The notes: generated by a model from the sequence alone, not told the origin. 64,000 bases of DNA from Dietzia sp032248695 (GCF_032248695.1 NZ_JAVHXC010000001.1:1-64000); one strand, 5' to 3'. Counted from the stretch's first letter, positions 46,048 to 57,724 are shown. Program-made: numbers and translations.

Positions 46048-46733
46048 GACAGGATCTCGACCTGGATGGCGTGGGCGTGGTCGCCGTCGAGTTCGACGAC
46101 GCGGCCGTCACCGGAGACCAGTTCGACGAGGTGACCCCGCCGGGTCGCCGTGACCGTCTTCATGGGCTCCACGCCGGCGGCCCGGAACTCCGAGATCAGG
46201 TCGATGTCGATCTGCACGTTCTCGCCGATGGCCCGGATGCGGACGGTGTGCGGCTGGTCGCTCGGCAGCGCGGAGAGCCGCACGTGGTCCTGGTCCTGGA
46301 GCGTGGACTCCGCGTAGCCGATGCGGTCCAGCCCGGGGATAGGGTTGCCGTAGGGAGAGGTCCGGGGGTCGTCGAGCACCTCGATGAGGCGCCGCTCGAC
46401 GTCGTCGCTCATCACGTGCTCCCACCGGCACGCCTCGGCGTGGACCTTCTCGAGCTCCAGCCCGATCACGTCCACCAGCAGCCGCTCGGCCAGGCGGTGC
46501 TTGCGCATCACGTCCACCGCCAGCTCCCGCCCGGCGGCGGTGAGCTGGAGGTGGCGGTCGGGGGCGACGAGTACGAGACCGTCGCGCTCCATCCGCGCCA
46601 CCGTCTGGCTCACGGTGGGGCCGCTCTGCTCGAGGCGCTCCGCGATCCGCGCACGCAGCGGGATCACGCCCTCCTCCTCGAGCTCGTAGATGGTGCGGAG
46701 GTACATCTCGGTGGTGTCCACCAGGTCCTTCAC
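46044..46733 (-). CDS. dtxR: Iron-dependent regulator DtxR/IdeR
   Basis: DtxR represses siderophore and iron-uptake genes when bound to Fe2+. GTG 46733, preceded by GGAGGA, yields a protein of 229 residues whose metal ligands align with DtxR numbering without shift: M10, H79, E83, H98, C102, E105 and H106. An N-terminal winged helix, a dimerisation domain and a C-terminal SH3-like domain are present. It is coupled to galE. Confidence 0.96.
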   Translation of the reverse strand: MKDLVDTTEMYLRTIYELEEEGVIPLRARIAERLEQSGPTVSQTVARMERDGLVLVAPDRHLQLTAAGRELAVDVMRKHRLAERLLVDVIGLELEKVHAEACRWEHVMSDDVERRLIEVLDDPRTSPYGNPIPGLDRIGYAESTLQDQDHVRLSALPSDQPHTVRIRAIGENVQIDIDLISEFRAAGVEPMKTVTATRRGHLVELVSGDGRVVELDGDHAHAIQVEILS

Positions 46734-46872
46734 GCTGCAGTCCTCCACGTCTGGATTCGTATCGGCTCCCGGTGGGTGCGGGCACCGACCGGGTCTTGGC
46801 ATGAAGACTACCGTCGCGCAACCGACCGGGGTGGGGAGCGGACGTTCGCCGGTCGCCCCCGCCTGCGCCGCG

Positions 46873-46878
46873 TAGATT
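46873..46878 (+). promoter_or_regulatory. -10 box (TAGATT) upstream of acuC
   Basis: TAGATT is followed by 6 nt and GTG 46885, which opens a short reading frame instead of acuC itself. The predicted acuC leader is about 70 nt. Confidence 0.5.
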
Positions 46879-46884
46879 CGTGGG

Positions 46885-46938
46885 GTGATGCGCCCCACGC
46901 CCGCGTGGGGCGCGCCCGCCGGGAGAGACCCGGCGTGA
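46885..46938 (+). CDS. Putative leaderless leader peptide of acuC (17 codons)
   Basis: GTG 46885 sits at the predicted transcript start and opens a frame MMRPTPAWGAPAGRDPA ending TGA 46938, two bases before the acuC ribosome site. Most of a perfect hairpin lies inside it. Translation is not proven. Confidence 0.33.
   Translation: MMRPTPAWGAPAGRDPA
46890..46913 (+). promoter_or_regulatory. Perfect hairpin in the acuC leader
   Basis: Eleven bases (46890–46900) pair exactly with 46903–46913 across CC, so the effective loop is about 4 nt. It lies 28 nt before the GGAGGG ribosome site of acuC and has no T-run after it. Confidence 0.55.
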
Positions 46939-46954
46939 CGGGAGGGCGGTGGCC

Positions 46955-48187
46955 ATGGCCGGGATCGCGGACGGCGTCGAGGCGAAGGTGGTGTGGAGTC
47001 CGTCGCTGCTCGGGTACCGGCACTCCGCCGATCACCCCATGAGCCCCCGGCGTCTCGATCTCACCATGGCGCTGGCCACCGAACTCGGCGTGCTCCGCGG
47101 GGTCGAGCTGCTGGATCCGGGGACGGCCGGGGACGACGAACTGCTCCGGGTGCACACCTCGCGCTACATCGACGCGGTGAAGGCCGCCGGTGACCTGCCG
47201 CCGGGGGAGCACGTCGGGATGAGTCACGGACTGGGCACCGCGGACAACCCCACGTTCCCGGCGATGCACGAGGCCAGCGCCGCGGTCGCCGGCGGCACCC
47301 TCACGGCCGCTCGGGCGGTGGCGAGCGGTGCCGCGACGCGGGCGGTCTCGGTCGCCGGGGGCATGCACCACGCGATGCCCGCGGCCGCGGCCGGTTTCTG
47401 CGTGTACAACGACGTGGCGGTGGCGATCAGCTGGCTGCTCGACAACGGGTACGACCGGATCGCCTACGTGGACATCGACGTCCACCACGGCGACGGGGTG
47501 CAGACCGCGTTCTACGAGGACCCCCGCGTGCTCACGGTGTCGCTGCACCAGCACCCCGCCACCCTGTGGCCGTCGACGGGGTGGGCCTCCGAGGCCGGCG
47601 TGGGGCGCGCGGAGGGCACTGCCGTCAACCTCGCGTTCCTGCCCGCGGTCACCGACGATCTCTGGCTCCGCGGCTTCCACGCCGTGGTCCCCGGTGTGCT
47701 CCGCGCGTTCGAGCCCCAGATCATCGTCCTGCAGGCGGGCTGCGACTCGCACCGGGAGGACCCGCTGGCCGACCTCTCGCTGACCGTCGACGGTCACCGC
47801 CGGTCCTACCTCGACGTCGTCGCTCTCGCCGACGAACTCTGCGAGGGCCGTCTGATCGCGGTCGGCGGGGGCGGCTACGAGCTGGTGCGGGTGGTCCCGC
47901 GCTCGTGGACCCACCTCATCGCCGCGGTCCTCGGGGTCCCGGTCGACCCGTCCACGGCGATCCCGGAAGGGTGGAGAGCCGCCGCCGGCCGACTCACCGT
48001 GCCGGACCGGGTGCCGCAGCTGATGGGCGACGGGGAGGACCCGACGTACGCGCCCTGGGAGCCCGCCGGGGCCGACCGGGGGGTCGAGATGGACCGCTCG
48101 CTCGCCCGGCTGGACCAGTCCATCCTCGACACCCGTCGCACGGTCTACCCCCTGCTGGGTCTCGACCCGGACGACCCCCGGGACTGA
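46955..48187 (+). CDS. acuC: AcuC, class I histone-deacetylase-like lysine deacetylase
   Basis: AcuC removes acetyl groups from lysines, classically reactivating acetyl-CoA synthetase. The 410-residue protein has AGGMHHAM (catalytic His pair), the zinc ligands in DIDVHHGDGVQ, the third ligand in QAGCDSHREDPL, and GGGGYE near the end. ATG 46955 has GGAGGG at an 8-nt spacing, preferred over GTG 46949. The next gene encodes an acetyltransferase-like fusion. Confidence 0.92.
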   Translation: MAGIADGVEAKVVWSPSLLGYRHSADHPMSPRRLDLTMALATELGVLRGVELLDPGTAGDDELLRVHTSRYIDAVKAAGDLPPGEHVGMSHGLGTADNPTFPAMHEASAAVAGGTLTAARAVASGAATRAVSVAGGMHHAMPAAAAGFCVYNDVAVAISWLLDNGYDRIAYVDIDVHHGDGVQTAFYEDPRVLTVSLHQHPATLWPSTGWASEAGVGRAEGTAVNLAFLPAVTDDLWLRGFHAVVPGVLRAFEPQIIVLQAGCDSHREDPLADLSLTVDGHRRSYLDVVALADELCEGRLIAVGGGGYELVRVVPRSWTHLIAAVLGVPVDPSTAIPEGWRAAAGRLTVPDRVPQLMGDGEDPTYAPWEPAGADRGVEMDRSLARLDQSILDTRRTVYPLLGLDPDDPRD

Positions 48188-48240
48188 CCACCCCGCACCG
48201 CGCCCGCCCGACCCGGTACGACCGCTGACTGGAGGACCCC

Positions 48241-51045
<2,805 letters not shown>

Positions 51046-51128
51046 TCACGAGGGACCCCGTCGCCGCTTACCGCTCGGGGCCCCGCCGCCCCCGCCGACC
51101 GGGGCGGGCAGCCGGGGACACCGATAGA

Positions 51129-51172
51129 CGAGCGCCGGCCCCGCCCCGGATGAGGGGCGGGGCCGGCGCTCG
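51129..51172. terminator. Two-way terminator hairpin between pat and sigB
   Basis: A perfect 19-bp stem (51129–51147 with 51154–51172) closes a 6-nt loop, GGATGA. It is located just past the ends of two convergent genes. Confidence 0.75.
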
Positions 51173-51186
51173 CGACCGTGGACGGA

Positions 51187-52155
51187 TCAGACGGCGTACG
51201 AGCGGAGCTTGTCCGCGCGGCGGCCCTCGCGGAGCTTGGCCATGACCTCGCGCTCGATCTGGCGGACACGCTCACGGGACAACCCGAAACGCTTGCCGAT
51301 CTGGTCGAGCGTGCGGGGCTGACCGTCGTCCAGCCCGAACCGCAGGGTGATCACCTGCTGTTCCCGCTCCTCCAGGGTGGCCAGGACCGCGCGCACGTCC
51401 GAGTGCATCACGTTGGCCACCACGGTGTTCTCGGCGCTCGTGGCCTCGGCGTCCTCGATGAAGTCGCCGAGCGGCGCCTCCTCGTCGGCGCCCACCGGCA
51501 TGTCCAGGCTCACCGGATCCCGCGAGTGGTCGAGGAGCTCCTCGATCTTGTGCGCGGGGATCCCCGATTCCTCGGCCAGCTCCTCGAGCGTGGCCTCGCG
51601 GCCCAGCTGCTGGTGCAGCTCGCGCTTGATGCGGGCGAGCTTGTTGACCTGCTCGACCAGGTGGACGGGGAGGCGGATCGTGCGCGACTGATCGGCCATG
51701 CCACGCGTGATCGCCTGACGGATCCACCACGTGGCGTACGTGGAGAACTTGAAGCCCTTGGCGTAGTCGAACTTCTCCATCGCACGGATCAGGCCCAGGT
51801 TGCCCTCCTGGATGAGGTCCAGCAGCGGCATCCCACGGCCTGTGTAGCGCTTGGCCAGCGAGACCACCAGACGCAGGTTGGCCTCCAACAGGTGGGCGCG
51901 GGCCGCCTCGCCCTCGGCCACGATCGTCTTGAGATCGGCCTTGCGTACCGGACCGATCCGCTTCTTGGTCTCCAACAGGTGCTTGGCGTAGAGGCCGGCC
52001 TCGATCCGCTTGGACAGCTCCACCTCGTCCTCGGCGTTCAACAGGGCCGTCTTACCGATCCCGTTGAGGTAGACACGGACCAGATCAGCGCTCGGGCTCT
52101 GGCCTTCCGGATCCGCCTCCGTCCGACGGTCCGATCGGGTGGTGGCTGACGTCAT
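51187..52155 (-). CDS. sigB: RNA polymerase sigma factor SigB (group 2)
   Basis: SigB is the principal-like sigma factor for stress and stationary phase. The 322-residue protein has regions 1.2, 2.1–2.4 (DLIQEGNLGLIRAMEKFDY, YATWWIRQAI), 3 and 4 (LRFGLDDGQPRTLDQIG, LSRERVRQIE) but lacks the long N-terminal tail of SigA. The ATG has a GAGGAGGAG site. Its ECF-type promoter lies in the gap after dtd. Confidence 0.96.
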   Translation of the reverse strand: MTSATTRSDRRTEADPEGQSPSADLVRVYLNGIGKTALLNAEDEVELSKRIEAGLYAKHLLETKKRIGPVRKADLKTIVAEGEAARAHLLEANLRLVVSLAKRYTGRGMPLLDLIQEGNLGLIRAMEKFDYAKGFKFSTYATWWIRQAITRGMADQSRTIRLPVHLVEQVNKLARIKRELHQQLGREATLEELAEESGIPAHKIEELLDHSRDPVSLDMPVGADEEAPLGDFIEDAEATSAENTVVANVMHSDVRAVLATLEEREQQVITLRFGLDDGQPRTLDQIGKRFGLSRERVRQIEREVMAKLREGRRADKLRSYAV

Positions 52156-52250
52156 GTCTCCTCCTCCTGCCTGGCCTTGTGACGAGGCCGGCGTTCGGTT
52201 GCTGGTGGACGGATCAGGCGCGTGCCCGGGTCACGGTCACGTACACCTAC

Positions 52251-52278
52251 AACGACAGGGATACCGGTAATGTTCCCC
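52251..52278 (-). promoter_or_regulatory. ECF sigma-factor promoter of sigB
   Basis: On the minus strand GGGGAAC (52278–52272) is followed by 17 nt and CGTT (52254–52251). This matches the GGAAC/GTT promoters of SigE and SigH type factors that drive sigB in mycobacteria and corynebacteria. The predicted 5' leader is about 90 nt. Confidence 0.65.
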
Positions 52279-52363
52279 GGCTCATGATTTTCGTCACGAA
52301 CCGTGTCGTAAAGGCCGCCACCACAGCGGTGAACACGAGGTCAGGAGGGTTAGGCGGGCACGG

Positions 52364-52801
52364 TCAGGTCGGGCCGGACGTGTCGATCAGGACGGTGAAC
52401 GGGCCGTCGTTGACCGAGTGGACCCGCATCATCGCGCCGAACACCCCCGTGGCCACCTCGAGCCCCCGCTCACGCAGTCCCGCCACGACCGCCTCGACCG
52501 CGGGTTCGGCCCGGTCACCCGGAGCCGCCCTCGACCACGACGGCCGCCTGCCCTTGGTGGTGGATCCCATCAGCGTGAACTGGCTGACCACCAACACCGG
52601 GGCGCCCGCCTCCTCGACGCTGCGCTCCTCCCGCAGGATCCGCAGGCCCGAGATCTTGCGGACCATCGTCGCGACGTCCGCCTCGTCGTCGTCGACCGAC
52701 ACCCCCACCAGCACCAGTAACCCGGGCGCCGACAGTTCCCCGACGACCTCGCCGTCCACGGTCACCGACGCCTCGGTCACCCGCGAGACCACCGCCCTCA
52801 T
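52364..52801 (-). CDS. dtd: D-aminoacyl-tRNA deacylase
   Basis: Dtd hydrolyses D-amino acids, and glycine, mischarged on tRNA. The 145-residue protein starts MRAVVSRVTEASV and has the catalytic SQFTLMGSTTKGRRPS segment and the cis-proline motif NDGPFT. ATG 52801 overlaps the stop of the upstream methyltransferase gene (ATGA). Length is normal. Confidence 0.94.
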   Translation of the reverse strand: MRAVVSRVTEASVTVDGEVVGELSAPGLLVLVGVSVDDDEADVATMVRKISGLRILREERSVEEAGAPVLVVSQFTLMGSTTKGRRPSWSRAAPGDRAEPAVEAVVAGLRERGLEVATGVFGAMMRVHSVNDGPFTVLIDTSGPT

Positions 52802-54408
52802 CCGTCCGCACCCTCGGCGCGCGGCCCCCCGGGCGCGGCGGCGAGCGCCCCCGGCGGCACCACCCCGGGCACCCCGACCGGCACGAGGAACCCGTGCAGG
52901 AACAGGTCCGCGACCACCCGCCTGAGCGGCGCGGCCAACTCGTCCGGATCCTCGCCCGCGCCCACCGCGGCGAGCACCACCAGGTCCTCCAGCGGCAGCG
53001 CCCCCGTCCGGGCACCCCGCAGCACCGACGCGGTGAGGGGGTCGATCTCGTGGCGCCAACGAGCCCCGGTCACCCGCTCGACCACCACCGTCCCCGCGCC
53101 CGGCGCCCCCGCCTCGTCCGGCCCGGTCGGCGCGAGCGACTCCGAGACGTGGAGGTGGACGTCGGGGGAGACGGTGAACACGGTCGCGTCGAGGGCGCGG
53201 TCCTGCCCACCATGACGCTCCGCGGCCCCGCGCAACCACGCCGTGCGCGCGAAGTACGCCTCCGCCTCCTCGCCCAGACCGTCACCGAACGGATGGGTGA
53301 GGTCCTCGCACAACACCGACGACGGGCCCTCGATCCGGCGTAGATAGACGTAACCGAACCCGATCCCGTCGACGTCCTCCGCCTCGAAATGGTCCAGCCA
53401 GCGCTCGGCGGCGCGCCACATCGCCTCGTCCCGCGGATCCATGCCCTCGTCCGTGAGCCACGTCCACACGTACAGCCCCGGCTCGGAGACGTCACGCCGC
53501 AGGATCCAGGCGTCCACACCCTCGGCCGGCACCCACGACGCCACCCGGCTCCGCCAATCGGACCCCGCCCGTTCCACCCAGGACGCCAACATCACGGCCG
53601 TCCCGCCCTCGGCCAGGCGCCCGGGCGCACCCGAGATCACCGTCCGGCTCGCCCCGTCGAGCGCCAGACCCGACTCGCGATACGAGTGCCCGGTCTCCGG
53701 AGGCCCCACCACGAACGGGGGATTGGCGACGATCCGGTCGAACCGACGCCCGGCCACCGGCTCGAACCACGAGCCCCGGAGGAGCTCGGCGTCCAGGCCG
53801 TTGATCGCCAGCGTCGCGGCCGCGAGCTCGAGGCAGCGCGGCGTGATGTCGGTCCCCGTCGCCGACTCCGCCGCGTCCGACGCGTGTACCAACTGGATGC
53901 CGCAGCCGGTCCCCAGATCCAGAACCGACCCCACGGGGGTGCCGGGCGTGACGCGCAGCAGCGAGAGCGTCGCCTGGCCCACCCCCAACACGTGGTCCGG
54001 CCGCGTCTCCGTCCGCACCATCGACCCGTCCGGGTCCGCGAACACCCACCGTGTGCCGTGGCCGGTGTCCACCGGCCGCAGATCGACCACCGACCGGAGC
54101 GCCGCCCCGCCCTCGAGCGACGTCCACAGGCCCGCCGCGGCGCCGTCGCCCGGCGCGACGCCGGTGAGCGCGGCCGCGACCTCGGACGTCGGCACCGGAT
54201 CGCCCAGGATGAACAGGCGCACGAGGGTCCCGACCACCCCCGCACGGCGGGCGTGTCGACGGACGGTCCCCGGGTCCGAGCGGCCGAGCGCCTCGACCGC
54301 CTCCAGCCCGAGCCTCTGTTCGAGGCCCTCGACCGTGTACTCGTGTCGGCGGAAGGCGGCCGCCAGGGCGGGCGCGAGATCGGCGAGGGTCGGGGTCGGG
54401 CTCGTCAC
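52798..54408 (-). CDS. Class I SAM-dependent methyltransferase (NPPF type), 536 residues
   Basis: The protein has an N-terminal helical domain of about 150 residues, a Rossmann methyltransferase core with VLDLGTGCGIQLVHAS and the NPPFV motif, and a C-terminal domain of about 170 residues. NPPF/Y is typical of N-methyltransferases acting on adenine, guanine or glutamine, so an RNA or protein substrate is likely. Such three-part proteins are common in actinobacteria but uncharacterised. GTG 54408 overlaps the DUF3099 gene by 4 nt. Confidence 0.85.
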   Translation of the reverse strand: MTSPTPTLADLAPALAAAFRRHEYTVEGLEQRLGLEAVEALGRSDPGTVRRHARRAGVVGTLVRLFILGDPVPTSEVAAALTGVAPGDGAAAGLWTSLEGGAALRSVVDLRPVDTGHGTRWVFADPDGSMVRTETRPDHVLGVGQATLSLLRVTPGTPVGSVLDLGTGCGIQLVHASDAAESATGTDITPRCLELAAATLAINGLDAELLRGSWFEPVAGRRFDRIVANPPFVVGPPETGHSYRESGLALDGASRTVISGAPGRLAEGGTAVMLASWVERAGSDWRSRVASWVPAEGVDAWILRRDVSEPGLYVWTWLTDEGMDPRDEAMWRAAERWLDHFEAEDVDGIGFGYVYLRRIEGPSSVLCEDLTHPFGDGLGEEAEAYFARTAWLRGAAERHGGQDRALDATVFTVSPDVHLHVSESLAPTGPDEAGAPGAGTVVVERVTGARWRHEIDPLTASVLRGARTGALPLEDLVVLAAVGAGEDPDELAAPLRRVVADLFLHGFLVPVGVPGVVPPGALAAAPGGPRAEGADG

Positions 54409-54971
54409 GTGTCGGGATCGCTCTCGTCGGGGGTGGGGGAACCGGAGGTGGGGTCGCTCGCGGCGGAGTCGGAGGTGGTCTCGCCCGCGGGGGAGTCGGA
54501 GGTGGCCTCGCTCGCGGGGGAGCCGGAGGTGGGGGAGCCGGTGTCGCGGGCGGTCGGCGCCGGGCCGATCGCCCGGCCGTACCCCGTGCCCGCGCCGGGG
54601 CGGGCGCCGTTCGCGGAGCCGGTGAGGCTGGACGGCAGCGAGTACGGGGCGTTCGAGGGCAGGCTCCCCGCCGTGTACGTCCGGGCCTGGCCCTTGGGCA
54701 GGGGTGGCCGGTCGTTGGCCCCGATGACCGCGATCCACGGGATGGGGATGGACCCCGCCACGATGGCCAACGCGATCCACGGGTTGTTCCAGAGGGCGAG
54801 CGAACCCGCGGCGAGCAACAGGGCCGGGATCCGCACGCTCATCAGCAGGAAGTAGCGCTTCTTCCGGGCCGCGAGCTCGTCCTGGTAGGACTCCCTCGCG
54901 CCCGTGATGAGAACAGGTCGCGAGGTGTCGTCCCGTTCCCCGGATCGCTGACGGCGGAAGTCGGGTGCCAT
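54405..54971 (-). CDS. DUF3099 membrane protein
   Basis: The 188-residue protein has the DUF3099 core (PVLITGARESYQDELAARKKRYF, then two membrane helices around residues 43–82) and a C-terminal tail rich in Ser, Thr, Pro, Asp and Glu, which is repetitive and probably disordered. ATG 54971 is favoured by a leaderless -10 box. In M. tuberculosis the homologue Rv2709 also adjoins sigB. Function is unknown. Confidence 0.85.
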   Translation of the reverse strand: MAPDFRRQRSGERDDTSRPVLITGARESYQDELAARKKRYFLLMSVRIPALLLAAGSLALWNNPWIALAIVAGSIPIPWIAVIGANDRPPLPKGQARTYTAGSLPSNAPYSLPSSLTGSANGARPGAGTGYGRAIGPAPTARDTGSPTSGSPASEATSDSPAGETTSDSAASDPTSGSPTPDESDPDT

Positions 54972-54978
54972 GGGCCCC

Positions 54979-54984
54979 AAGGTA
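54979..54984 (-). promoter_or_regulatory. -10 box (TACCTT), leaderless promoter of the DUF3099 gene
   Basis: On the minus strand TACCTT is followed by 7 nt and the ATG at 54971. Confidence 0.45.
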
Positions 54985-55029
54985 CTCCGGCGTTGGCGCG
55001 GCGACGCCCGGGTGCGGCATCATGAGGGG

Positions 55030-55275
55030 GTGAGCACCACCCGGACCAAGACACTCGAGCGCCCCGAGGTCACCTCGACCGAGGAGACGCAGGACGACGC
55101 GCCCAAGTTCTTCCACTACGTGGACAAGAGCAAGATCGCCGAGAGCGCGGTCATGGGCACCTACGTGATCGCCCTGTGCGGTGAGGTCTTCCCGGTCACC
55201 CGCTCCGCCAAGCCCGGCTCGCCGGTGTGCCCGGAGTGCAAACGCGTCTACGAGACCCTGAAGCCTGGTGAGTGA
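55030..55275 (+). CDS. DUF3039 family protein
   Basis: The 81-residue protein has the DUF3039 pattern FFHYVDKSKIAESAVMGTYV, ALCGEVFPVT and PVCPECKRVYE. A conserved His and three Cys could bind zinc. It is divergent from DUF3099 (as in Rv2708c/Rv2709) and its end overlaps the helicase gene by 8 nt, so the two are probably coupled. Function is unknown. Confidence 0.87.
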   Translation: MSTTRTKTLERPEVTSTEETQDDAPKFFHYVDKSKIAESAVMGTYVIALCGEVFPVTRSAKPGSPVCPECKRVYETLKPGE

Positions 55276-57097
55276 CCCCGGCGCGGTCCCGGGCCCAGAC
55301 GGACAGACCGCCCCCGCCCCGCCCGCCGCGGGCGGGTCCCTGCGTGCCTGGCAGCGGACCGCTCTGCGCAAGTACCTCATGGCGCGGCCGAAGGACTTCC
55401 TCGCCGTGGCCACACCGGGCGCGGGTAAGACCACGTTCGGTCTGCGGGTCGCCTCGGAGCTCCTCGCCGACCGCACCGTCGACTCCATCACGGTCGTCGC
55501 GCCCACCGAGCACCTCAAGTACCAGTGGGCCGCCTCCGCCGCACGCTCCGGGATCGCGCTCGACCCCGAGTACTCCAACTCCTCCGGCGCCCTCGCGCCC
55601 GAGTACCACGGCGTGGTGGTCACCTACGCCCAGGTAGCCGCCCACCCCTTCAAGCACCGCGAACGCACCGCCTCCCGGCGAACCCTCGTGATCCTCGACG
55701 AGATCCACCACGGGGGCGACGCGAAGAGCTGGGGCGACGCGATCCGCGAGGCGTTCGAGGACGCCGAGCGGCGCCTGTCGCTGACGGGTACACCCTTTCG
55801 GTCCGACGACAGCCCCATCCCGTTCGTCACCTACGAACCCGACGGGCAGGGCCACCAGCGCTCCAAGGCCGACCACTCCTACGGTTACGCCGACGCGCTG
55901 GCCGACGGCGTCGTCCGGCCGGTGGTGTTCCTCGCCTACTCCGGCGAGGCCCGGTGGCGCAGCAACGCCGGCGAGGAGTTCTCCGCCCGGCTCGGCGAGC
56001 CGCTCAGCGCCGACCAGATGTCCCGCGCCTGGCGCGTGGCGCTCGACCCGCACGGCGACTGGATGCCGGCGGTCCTGCAGGCCGCGCACACCCGGCTGCA
56101 GCAGATCCGCGCGGGCGGCGTGCCCGACGCCGGCGGCCTGGTGATCGCGACCGACCAGGAGCGCGCGCGCGACTACGCCGCCCTGCTCACCGAGATCACC
56201 GGCAAGCCACCGACAGTGGTGTTGTCCGACGACCCCACCGCGTCCAGCCGGATCGGGACGTTCTCCGACTCGACCGACGAGTGGATGGTCGCGGTCCGGA
56301 TGGTGTCCGAGGGCGTCGACGTCCCGCGCCTGTGTGTGGGCGTCTACGCCACCAGCGCCTCGACGCCCCTGTACTTCGCGCAGGCCATCGGCCGGTTCGT
56401 CCGGTCCCGCCGACCGGGGGAGACCGCCTCGGTGTTCCTGCCGTCCGTGCCGGTGCTCCTGCAACTGGCCTCGCAGATGGAGGCCCAGCGCGATCACGTC
56501 CTGGGCAAGCCGCACCGGGAGGAGGGCCTGGAGGACCAGCTCCTCGCCCAGGCGAACCAACAGCAGGACGAGAACACCGAGGACGAAGAGGACCGCGGCT
56601 ACATCTCCCTCGGAGCCGACGCGGAGCTCGACCAGATCGTGTACGAGGGCTCCTCCTACGGGACCGCCACCTTCGCCGGCAGCGAGGAGGAGGCCGACTA
56701 CATCGGACTGCCCGGGCTGCTCGGTGCCGACGATGTCAAGGCGCTCCTGCGACAGCGGGAGAAGGAGCAGATCAAGCGTGCGTCCGCGGAGGCGACGTCC
56801 GGTGTCGGCTCTGTCGCGGTGGTGGGTGCGGACCCGTCGGTCGCCGGGACCACCCTCCCGGGTAATGCCGCCGGCCCCGGTGCCCACGCCGGTGCGGCGG
56901 ACCGGGTCGCCTCCGCCGCCGAACTCAAGGATCTACGGCGGCAGCTCAACACCCTGGTGTCGGTGTACTCCGGACGCCTGGGCAAGTCGCACGGTGCGAT
57001 CCATGCGCAACTGCGCAACGCGTGCGGCGGCCCGCCCGTGCCGATGGCCTCCGCCGAGCAGATCCGCGAACGGATCACCCTGCTGCGGAGCTGGTAG
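55268..57097 (+). CDS. DEAD/DEAH-box helicase (type I restriction/UvrB-like)
   Basis: The 609-residue helicase has Walker A PGAGKTT (50–56), motif II DEIH (LVILDEIHHGGDAKSWG), motif III SLTGTPFR and motif VI QAIGRFVRSRRPG. After the second helicase domain come an acidic segment and a C-terminal helical region. This helicase is regularly found next to DUF3039 in actinobacteria, which suggests a shared, still undefined job in nucleic-acid metabolism. Confidence 0.88.
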   Translation: MSDPGAVPGPDGQTAPAPPAAGGSLRAWQRTALRKYLMARPKDFLAVATPGAGKTTFGLRVASELLADRTVDSITVVAPTEHLKYQWAASAARSGIALDPEYSNSSGALAPEYHGVVVTYAQVAAHPFKHRERTASRRTLVILDEIHHGGDAKSWGDAIREAFEDAERRLSLTGTPFRSDDSPIPFVTYEPDGQGHQRSKADHSYGYADALADGVVRPVVFLAYSGEARWRSNAGEEFSARLGEPLSADQMSRAWRVALDPHGDWMPAVLQAAHTRLQQIRAGGVPDAGGLVIATDQERARDYAALLTEITGKPPTVVLSDDPTASSRIGTFSDSTDEWMVAVRMVSEGVDVPRLCVGVYATSASTPLYFAQAIGRFVRSRRPGETASVFLPSVPVLLQLASQMEAQRDHVLGKPHREEGLEDQLLAQANQQQDENTEDEEDRGYISLGADAELDQIVYEGSSYGTATFAGSEEEADYIGLPGLLGADDVKALLRQREKEQIKRASAEATSGVGSVAVVGADPSVAGTTLPGNAAGPGAHAGAADRVASAAELKDLRRQLNTLVSVYSGRLGKSHGAIHAQLRNACGGPPVPMASAEQIRERITLLRSW

Positions 57098-57129
57098 ACC
57101 GTCGGGGCGGTGCCGGTGCCGGTGCCGGT

Positions 57130-57385
57130 GCCGCCGGCGGCGGGTGCCGGCGGCGGGTGCCGGCGGCGGGTGCCGGTCGGGGTGCTGCGCTGAGTGCCGC
57201 CGGCGGGTGCCGCGCTGGGTGCCGCCGGCGGCGGGTGCCGGCGGCGGGTGCCGGTCGGGGTGCTGCGCTGAGTGCCGCCGGCGGGTGCCGCGCTGGGTGC
57301 CGCCGGCGGCGGGTGCCGGCGGCGGGTGCCGGTCGGGGTGCTGCGCTGAGTGCCGCCGGCGGGTGCCGCGCTGGGTGCCGCCGGC
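57130..57385. repeat. 78-bp tandem repeat, about 3.2 copies
   Basis: TCGGGGTGCTGCGCTGAG recurs at 57177, 57255 and 57333, an exact spacing of 78 bp. Copies 57177–57254 and 57255–57332 look identical; a partial copy follows and a partial one precedes. Each unit is built from GTGCCGGCGGCGG-like sub-repeats. Confidence 0.9.
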
Positions 57386-57618
57386 GCTGTCGGGCCCTGT
57401 CGTGCACTTCCGCAGCGCGACCGGCCGCGGATGTGCTGCGTCGTTGCCCTACGCTGCCTCGGTGGTCCCGACAGCCAGCGCACCTGGGTACTTACCGTGC
57501 ACTCTGCCATCGCAGGTCGATGAGGCAGCGCACCTGAAGGCACTCGTGCTGGCGCATTGTCCGCCCTCTCGCGATCCCGCGTTCACCTGCGCACACCCCG
57601 GGTCGCCCCGTCCGACCC

Positions 57619-57688
57619 GGGCGCGCATCACCCGTCGAGCCTCGTCCGGCCCCGGGCGCGCACAAGCCGTCGAGCCTCGTCCGGCCCC
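57619..57688. repeat. 35-bp direct repeat, two copies
   Basis: GGGCGCGCA…GTCCGGCCCC occurs at 57619–57653 and 57654–57688, with differences at only a few bases around position 10–13 of the unit. Confidence 0.8.
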
Positions 57689-57724
57689 GGGCCGCCCTTG
57701 CGAGATCCCGCCCGGACGCGAGCA

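Larger units (their letters stand above)
57098..57724. other. Gene-free region with direct repeats
   Basis: I see no convincing gene here. The first part is the 78-bp repeat block. A middle stretch (57386–57600) has short recurring words such as GCGCACCTG but no coding frame with normal composition. The last part has two 35-bp direct repeats. ORFs that cross the region only reflect the absence of stops in GC-rich repeats. Confidence 0.7.

Noticed and set aside
57022..57537. ORFs running through the 78-bp repeats on both strands
   Set aside because: The repeat length is divisible by three, so any stop-free frame stays open. The products are pure Ala/Gly/Arg/Pro repeats without a ribosome site.
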